Origin: Clostridia bacterium
GTDB lineage: Bacteria; Bacillota; Clostridia; Christensenellales; CAG-314
Reading direction: 5' to 3'
NCBI GenBank assembly: GCA_017407305.1
Contig: JAFQWS010000092.1
Coordinates: 1 to 6,742, forward strand
DNA: 6,742 nucleotides
Below the pieces are notes generated by a model that did no database searches, was not told the origin of the DNA, and saw nothing but the letters and a program-made list of their open reading frames with translations. This document shows positions 1-3,384 of the stretch, piece by piece. The position numbers and the translations under genes are program-made. Each line of letters starts with the position of its first letter. Positions within the stretch are counted from its first letter, which is position 1.

Positions 1-1
1 T

Positions 2-202
2 CAAAGCCTTGCAGACATGCTCTCCAAATTCAAGATTGCAAGAAAAGAGTGCGCCGAAACAGAAAGCTGGCTCAAATTGCTTTATAATACAAAGGTGATT
101 GAAGAAGCGACCTTCAAAACATATCGTAACCTCTGCGGCAGAATACAAAGAATGCTCACCTCGTCGTGTATTACGATTGAAAAGAAAATTGATAACAAAT
201 AA
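2..202 (+). CDS. Four-helix-bundle protein (S23/IVP family), 3' part only
   Basis: The reading frame is open from the left edge, so the gene starts outside the window; 66 codons and a TAA stop are visible. The visible residues read as two amphipathic helices. The first carries the pattern K-x-x-x-A-R-K-E-x-x-E-T-x-x-W-L-K-L-L-Y; the second (TYRNLCGRIQRMLTSSC) has the C-E/R-x-I-x-x-(I/M)-L-T-S ending. This pairing is characteristic of the small four-helix-bundle family first described from ORFs inside 23S rRNA intervening sequences and related in fold to the Avd protein of diversity-generating retroelements. The family's cellular role is unclear; RNA or nucleic-acid binding has been suggested. 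No reverse transcriptase or rRNA sequence is present here, so neither association can be claimed. An internal ATG at 17 lies within the conserved helix and is not a credible start. The gene ends 27 bases before its likely terminator at 230-275. Confidence 0.75.
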   Translation, partial: QSLADMLSKFKIARKECAETESWLKLLYNTKVIEEATFKTYRNLCGRIQRMLTSSCITIEKKIDNK

Positions 203-229
203 TTTTAAAAAACTTATCTGGATTTATGA

Positions 230-275
230 CTTCCTTTCGGTATAATGGTGCTTACCAAACCGAAAGGAAGTTTTT
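230..275 (+). terminator. Intrinsic terminator overlapping the next gene's start signals
   Basis: Positions 230-241 (CTTCCTTTCGGT) and 259-270 (ACCGAAAGGAAG) are a perfect 12-bp inverted repeat. Between them TGGT (246-249) and ACCA (254-257) can pair around a GCTT loop, giving one long hairpin with a small internal loop. Five T residues (271-275) follow at once, as in a rho-independent terminator for the four-helix-bundle gene. The right arm also holds the GGAAG ribosome binding site of the gene starting at 278, and a TATAAT box (241-246) lies in the left arm and loop. Confidence 0.6.
241..246 (+). promoter_or_regulatory. Candidate -10 box for the 278-502 gene
   Basis: TATAAT is a perfect sigma-A -10 match. 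Transcription from it would begin near 252-254 and give a leader of about 25 bases that contains only the right arm of the 230-270 inverted repeat. The ribosome binding site would then be free in this transcript but paired in readthrough RNA from the upstream gene. No convincing -35 hexamer or extended -10 TG is seen 16-18 bases upstream, so the promoter is either weak, activator-dependent or not real. Confidence 0.4.
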
Positions 276-277
276 AT

Positions 278-502
278 ATGGAATACGAGCTCAAACATTA
301 TTACCGAGTAAAATATGCCCTCGTCTGCGCGCGGCAAAGCTTTCTGAAAGATCCATCGAAGGACGACTTTGAGGAATACGCAAAAAAGATAATCGATCGC
401 GCATATTTCATCATTCTGAACAAGATCGACGAACTTGACGGAACGAACGAGAAACTTTTAGAAGAATATAGAAAATATATTGAAAAATGTATTAAATTGT
501 GA
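278..502 (+). CDS. Small hypothetical helical protein (74 aa)
   Basis: I do not recognise this family. The chosen start is ATG 278, preceded by GGAAG at 266-270 with 7 bases of spacing. An in-frame ATG at 245 lies inside the -10 box and hairpin loop and is rejected. The protein is charged and predicted almost wholly helical: residues 1-18 (tyrosine-rich, YELKHYYRVKYALVCARQ), 24-45 (DDFEEYAKKIIDRAYFIILN) and 51-72 (acidic-basic, EKLLEEYRKYIEKC). There is no signal peptide or membrane segment, so it is probably cytosolic. Its size and helical content are compatible with a small bundle or an adaptor, but no function can be assigned. Leucine codons are mixed (CTC, CTG, CTT, TTA, TTG), unlike the TTG-rich genes to the right. 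The last codons and the TGA stop overlap the promoter of the downstream RNA. Confidence 0.7.
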   Translation: MEYELKHYYRVKYALVCARQSFLKDPSKDDFEEYAKKIIDRAYFIILNKIDELDGTNEKLLEEYRKYIEKCIKL

Positions 503-508
503 TATAAT
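480..508 (+). promoter_or_regulatory. Sigma-A promoter of the structured RNA
   Basis: TTGAAA (480-485) and TATAAT (503-508) are separated by exactly 17 bases. The expected start is about 7 bases after the -10 box, at G515, which is also the first base of the RNA's closing stem. The -35 box lies inside the 3' end of the preceding coding region, and the TGA stop (500-502) abuts the -10 box. The agreement between promoter and stem is the main reason to treat the RNA as a discrete transcript. Confidence 0.8.
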
Positions 509-514
509 AATTAT

Positions 515-677
515 GCTACACAAAATTTAATTAACAAGCTTATGCGAGAGGACTCTCTATTTTTATAGGGAGTTTTATCCCTATGCTTATATGTCAATAA
601 TGAATTTGGTAAAAATGCGAATTCCAACTTGATGTATGGGCGAGAGTTGTCTCCGTGCTTGTTAAGTTTTGTGTAGC
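515..677 (+). ncRNA. Structured small RNA, candidate 6S-like RNA
   Basis: The ends pair through a long closing stem: 515-525 with 667-677 (11 bp) and 531-539 with 657-665 (9 bp), separated by an asymmetric bulge (526-530 against G666). The centre opens into a large bubble. Its 5' side can form one of two hairpins, 552-560 with 565-573 (TTTT loop) or 565-571 with 578-584 (GTTTTA loop), which share bases 565-571. Its 3' side (642-656) is short. An apical stem follows, 585-597 with 629-641 (13 bp with several G-U pairs), topped by weaker pairings such as 602-606 with 620-624. No coding frame explains this stretch. Length (about 163 nt), closing stem, interrupted centre and apical stem resemble 6S RNA, which binds the sigma-70/sigma-A holoenzyme. 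I see the fold by eye only and no diagnostic primary-sequence signature, so 6S is a hypothesis. The alternative is a cis-regulatory leader for the gene at 759. Confidence in a structured RNA of some kind is about 0.85; in 6S identity, about 0.45. Confidence 0.6.
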
Positions 678-700
678 AACAATCGGGGTTTGCGTTTTTC

Positions 701-738
701 GGTGTGCGTAGCTTCGGTTGTGCACACCTTTTTATTTT
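701..738 (+). terminator. Strong intrinsic terminator after the structured RNA
   Basis: GGTGTGCGTAGC (701-712) pairs along its full 12 bp, including G-U pairs, with GTTGTGCACACC (717-728) around a UUCG tetraloop (713-716). It is followed by a T-rich tail from 729. It would end the RNA that starts at 515, leaving a short 3' trailer (678-700) after the closing stem. It lies only 18 bases before the GGAGG of the next gene, so it could also act as an attenuator. Confidence 0.88.
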
Positions 739-758
739 ATATTTTTGGAGGAAAAATC

Positions 759-1058
759 ATGGAATCTAAGTTTACAGGCGGTCTCCTTGGAATGATCGGT
801 ATCGGCATTTTACAAGCACTCATTTGCATCTTCACCTTGGGGATTGGTGCTCCTTGGGCCATCTGCTTAAAGGAGGCGTGGTACGTAAAACATACCACGA
901 TTGACGGACATCAGCTCACTTTTGACGGAACCGGTGGACAGCTTTTTGGCAACTACATCAAATGGTTCCTTTTGTGCCTTATCACTTTTGGGATCTATTC
1001 CTTCTGGCTCACAATCAAAATGAAGCAATGGGTAACAAAACATACTCATATGGAATAA
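759..1058 (+). CDS. DUF898 (YjgN-like) membrane protein, short form, 99 aa
   Basis: The start is ATG 759, 7 bases after GGAGG (747-751); the longer frame from 669 would translate the structured RNA end and the terminator and is rejected. Two hydrophobic stretches (about residues 8-36 and 66-87) are likely membrane segments. The intervening segment, with W-Y-x-K-H-T and FDGTGGQLFGN (residues 55-65), is typical of the DUF898/YjgN family, whose function is unknown. Residues 26-48 and 76-98 are an internal repeat offset by exactly 50 residues: T-x-G-I-x-x-x-W-(7 residues)-W-x-x-K-H-T is shared. E. coli YjgN is several times longer, so this is a minimal two-repeat version. It may be read by leakage through the terminator at 701-738, because no separate promoter is clear. 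Leucine is mostly CTC/CTT and isoleucine mostly ATC. Confidence 0.85.
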   Translation: MESKFTGGLLGMIGIGILQALICIFTLGIGAPWAICLKEAWYVKHTTIDGHQLTFDGTGGQLFGNYIKWFLLCLITFGIYSFWLTIKMKQWVTKHTHME

Positions 1059-1111
1059 TCGCAACACGTTAACACCGAAGATATGTTGGCATCTTTTTTG
1101 TCAACGCACCT

Positions 1112-1151
1112 CAAAACAAAAAGCACTGCGTATGCAGTGCTTTTTGTTTTG
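1112..1151. terminator. Perfect 18-bp bidirectional terminator
   Basis: Positions 1112-1129 and 1134-1151 are exact reverse complements around a GTAT loop. The GC core is GCACTGC/GCAGTGC, flanked by an A-rich 5' side and T-rich 3' side (TTTTTGTTTT), so it can terminate transcription from either direction. It closes the 759-1058 transcription unit. No minus-strand gene is seen that would need it within the window. Confidence 0.85.
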
Positions 1152-1205
1152 AACCAATAAAGTTGACTATGTTTTCAAGTGTAGAGTGCAAATTAAATCT
1201 TGCTC

Positions 1206-1234
1206 TTTACAATTTTTTTTACATAAACTATAAT
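1206..1234 (+). promoter_or_regulatory. Promoter of galM
   Basis: TTTACA (1206-1211) and TATAAT (1229-1234) are separated by 17 bases; the start would be near 1241, leaving a very short leader before AGAGGTGA (1245-1252) and ATG 1257. An imperfect inverted repeat (1183-1191 with 1200-1206, one 2-base bulge) lies just upstream of and touching the -35 box. The -10 region is itself palindromic (CTATA-A-TATAG, 1228-1238). Either could be an operator, but AT-rich sequence makes such matches likely by chance. Confidence 0.75.
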
Positions 1235-1256
1235 ATAGGCAAATAGAGGTGACGTT

Positions 1257-2267
1257 ATGGCAAAAAAACAATTGTTTGGTTACGTTGATGAAAAACCCGT
1301 TTACAATTTTACAATATCATCTTCCAAGGTAACTGCTGAAATTTTGAACTATGGTGCAGTGCTTCGTTCGTTGAAAGTCAAAAAAGATGACAAGGAAATT
1401 GACGTTGTTTTGGGCTTTGACACTCTCAACGAATATCTTGTTGCCAGTGGTCGTTTTGGCGCGATTATTGGCAGATTTGCCAACAGAATAAACAACGGCG
1501 AATTTTTCATTGATGGAATAAAATACCAAGTAAGCAAAAATCGCAACGGCAACTGTTTACACGGTGGAGTTGTTGGATTTGACAAAAAGGTTTGGGATTT
1601 TCAACTTTTTGACGATGCCCTTGAACTTAAATTGTTCAGTCCCGATGGCGAGGAAGGTTTTCCGGGCAATCTTGACGTGTGCGTAAGGTATTCGGTGGAT
1701 GACGAGGGTTTGCAAATTGAATACTCTTGCATAAGTGACAAAGATACCATTGTCAATTTTACCAACCACGCATATTTCAACCTCAACGGAGAAGGTGTTG
1801 GCAACGTTGACAATCACAAACTTACCCTTTGGGCAAGTTATTACACACCCAGCGACAGCCGTTTGATTCCCACGGGAGAAATTGTCTCCGTCGTTGGCAC
1901 GCCTTTTGACTTTTTGACGCCCAAAGCAATTGGCAAAGATATTGACGACAGCACGTATTTTGCTTTGACAAAAGGTTACGACCACAACTACGTTTTGGAC
2001 GGAGAAGGTTTTAGAAAGGTGGCAGAAGCAGTGGGCAACCTTTCCAATTTGAAAATGCAACTTTATACCGATATTTGTGGAATGCAGTTTTATTCGGGCA
2101 ATGCAGTCAACGTCGTAGGCAAATGCAACCATACTTATGGGGCGAGAAGTGCATTTTGTTTGGAAACGCAATTTTTTCCCGATGCAATCAATCACAAAAA
2201 TTTTCCTTCCCCCATTGTGAGAAAAGGACAACTCTACAAAACCAAAACAAAGTTTTGTTTTCATTGA
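1257..2267 (+). CDS. galM: Aldose 1-epimerase (mutarotase), 336 aa
   Basis: The enzyme interconverts alpha and beta anomers of galactose, glucose and related sugars, usually feeding the Leloir pathway or sugar kinases. Family motifs appear in order: GRFANRI (72-78), NCLHGG (99-104, substrate-binding His102), TNHAYFNLNG (169-178, with the presumed catalytic acid His171), YDHNYVLD (241-248, Asp242 in the sugar site), YSGN (279-282) and CLETQFFPD (301-309, with the presumed catalytic base Glu303). Residue roles follow the well-studied bacterial GalM family. The length is normal for the family and there is no signal peptide, so it is cytosolic. ATG 1257 follows AGAGGTGA at suitable spacing. The sequence is intact with no missing catalytic residue. 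No terminator is seen after the stop codon, so readthrough into the gene at 2356 is possible. Neighbouring GH3 hydrolase suggests it handles beta-sugars released from glycans. Confidence 0.95.
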   Translation: MAKKQLFGYVDEKPVYNFTISSSKVTAEILNYGAVLRSLKVKKDDKEIDVVLGFDTLNEYLVASGRFGAIIGRFANRINNGEFFIDGIKYQVSKNRNGNCLHGGVVGFDKKVWDFQLFDDALELKLFSPDGEEGFPGNLDVCVRYSVDDEGLQIEYSCISDKDTIVNFTNHAYFNLNGEGVGNVDNHKLTLWASYYTPSDSRLIPTGEIVSVVGTPFDFLTPKAIGKDIDDSTYFALTKGYDHNYVLDGEGFRKVAEAVGNLSNLKMQLYTDICGMQFYSGNAVNVVGKCNHTYGARSAFCLETQFFPDAINHKNFPSPIVRKGQLYKTKTKFCFH

Positions 2268-2298
2268 GCAATCAATACGATAGAACTTCAATATTAAC

Positions 2299-2327
2299 TT
2301 TACAAATATAATACGTTGTATTAAAAT
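2299..2327 (+). promoter_or_regulatory. Promoter of the 2356-3246 gene
   Basis: TTTACA (2299-2304) and TAAAAT (2322-2327) are separated by 17 bases; the start would be near 2334. A second TATAAT (2307-2312) lacks a good -35 partner. The spacer contains the palindrome at 2309-2323. Confidence 0.6.
2309..2323. other. Palindrome TAATAC-GTT-GTATTA inside the promoter spacer
   Basis: Two perfect 6-bp arms surround a 3-base centre, placed between the -35 and -10 boxes of the 2356-3246 gene. Position and symmetry fit a small dimeric repressor site. The same sequence was not noticed elsewhere in the window. Confidence 0.35.
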
Positions 2328-2355
2328 GTAACCATTATAAAAAAAGGAGATACTT

Positions 2356-3246
2356 ATGACAAATCAACAATCTAACGCAGGTGAATATCTCAAATGTACA
2401 AGACAAGTCAGCAGTGCAAACTATTCGTTGTTGGCTGTGGTAATTTTTTCTTTGATTAACGTAGTTATGGCATTGTTTGGTTCGGAAACGTACTTTTTGT
2501 TTTCTGCATCGGTGCCCCATTTCATTGCTTTTACAGGCGCTTTGTATTGTGGCCTTTTGCCTGACTATTACTACACAGAATTGGGCATTTCCCAAGCAGA
2601 ACTTTTGGATCCTTCTGCATTAGTAGTCTTTGGTGCAATGGCAATCGGTGTTGTTGCAATTTATTTCATTTTGTGGCTTGTTGGCAGAAAGAAGGTTGGT
2701 GCAATGACGGCATCATTGGTGCTTTTCTGCATTGACACGGTGATTATGTTCGTGTTGTATGGTATTTCTCTTGATATGCTTATGGACGTCTTATTCCATG
2801 GTTGGGTAATCGTCTCTTTGGTGATGGGTGTCAGCGCATCCAAAAAACTCAAACAATTTGCCAAGCAAGAACAAATTGCCCAAGAAGATCAAGCAGTCGT
2901 TTATTCGGGCGAAACGGGTGAACAAATTGAACAAACAACCGACGTTTTTGCAACACCCAAAGAAGACTCTCCCGTTTTGGAAGTTGCCGATTGGACGGTA
3001 AAAAGTCGCATTTTATTGGAAGCGGAAGCATTTGGACACAAAGTATGTTACAGACGTGTAAAACGCACCAATCAATTGATTATTGACGACAATATTTATG
3101 CACAAATCGATCTTTTGATGGAAGGCGCACATTGTTTGGAAGCAATTGTGGACGGTCACGATTTCCAAGTTGGTTTTGATGGCTTCAGCAAAAGTTATGC
3201 CATTGTTGATGGCAAATTGGTTGCATCTAAAACTCGTTTGATTTAA
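2356..3246 (+). CDS. Hypothetical multi-pass membrane protein with soluble C-terminal domain (296 aa)
   Basis: I do not recognise this family. ATG 2356 follows AGGAGA (2345-2350). After a short hydrophilic N-terminus there are about five hydrophobic segments: roughly residues 22-41, 48-66, 88-109, 116-137 and 140-159. An acidic, glutamine-rich linker follows (about 162-207; many Q and E). A compact soluble domain (about 208-296) ends the protein, rich in alternating hydrophobic and charged residues (VKSRILLEAEAFGHKVCYRR, then LIIDDNIYAQIDLLMEG and HDFQVGFDG), which looks like a small mostly-beta fold. With an odd number of membrane segments and positive residues after segment 3 (GRKK, 110-113) and segment 5 (KKLK, 163-166), the C-terminal domain is probably cytoplasmic. 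It has its own promoter and a strong terminator, so it is likely a single-gene unit. A role in sensing, transport or envelope function cannot be chosen from sequence alone. Confidence 0.8.
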   Translation: MTNQQSNAGEYLKCTRQVSSANYSLLAVVIFSLINVVMALFGSETYFLFSASVPHFIAFTGALYCGLLPDYYYTELGISQAELLDPSALVVFGAMAIGVVAIYFILWLVGRKKVGAMTASLVLFCIDTVIMFVLYGISLDMLMDVLFHGWVIVSLVMGVSASKKLKQFAKQEQIAQEDQAVVYSGETGEQIEQTTDVFATPKEDSPVLEVADWTVKSRILLEAEAFGHKVCYRRVKRTNQLIIDDNIYAQIDLLMEGAHCLEAIVDGHDFQVGFDGFSKSYAIVDGKLVASKTRLI

Positions 3247-3267
3247 TTAAAGATATTTGCAGTTTTG

Positions 3268-3301
3268 GTGACAAGCACAAACGTGCTTGTCACTTTTTTT
3301 T
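3268..3301 (+). terminator. Intrinsic terminator after the 2356-3246 gene
   Basis: GTGACAAGCAC (3268-3278) and GTGCTTGTCAC (3283-3293) form a perfect 11-bp stem with an AAAC loop, followed by eight T residues (3294-3301). Confidence 0.93.
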
Positions 3302-3323
3302 ATAGTTAAAAATGCTTTTCGTA

Positions 3324-3352
3324 TTGAAAAAAGCCTTGCATTGTGTTAAAAT
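3324..3352 (+). promoter_or_regulatory. Promoter of the GH3 gene
   Basis: TTGAAA (3324-3329) and TAAAAT (3347-3352) are separated by 17 bases; the start would be near 3359. The -10 box is inside a small palindrome (GTTAA-AA-TTAAC, 3345-3356). The promoter covers the GTG codon at 3343, so translation cannot start there on this transcript; this supports TTG 3385 as the real start. Confidence 0.75.
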
Positions 3353-3384
3353 TAACAAAAAAAAACAAAACAAGGAGAACCCCC

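Noticed and set aside
2..202. Four-helix-bundle gene as the Avd subunit of a diversity-generating retroelement
   Set aside because: No reverse transcriptase, template repeat or variable repeat is visible. The family occurs widely without such elements.
245..277. Upstream ATG extension of the 74-aa protein
   Set aside because: The ATG is part of the TATAAT-G box and hairpin loop with no ribosome binding site. ATG 278 has GGAAG at correct spacing.
669..758. Upstream in-frame ATG-like extension of the DUF898 gene
   Set aside because: It would translate the closing stem and the terminator hairpin. GGAGG before ATG 759 marks the true start.
1075..1099. Possible extra terminator (AGAT...ATCT then six T) after the DUF898 gene
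   Set aside because: Only four base pairs form around an 8-base loop, and the perfect 18-bp hairpin at 1112-1151 explains termination.
1557..2291. 244-codon open frame on the minus strand opposite galM
   Set aside because: It is the mirror of an intact, motif-rich galM. Its translation has no recognisable family pattern, and no start signals are seen.
3343..3384. GTG start that would add 14 residues to the GH3 protein
   Set aside because: The GTG lies within the spacer of a good promoter (3324-3352), would encode a Lys-rich stretch, and has no ribosome binding site. TTG 3385 has AAGGAGA at ideal spacing.
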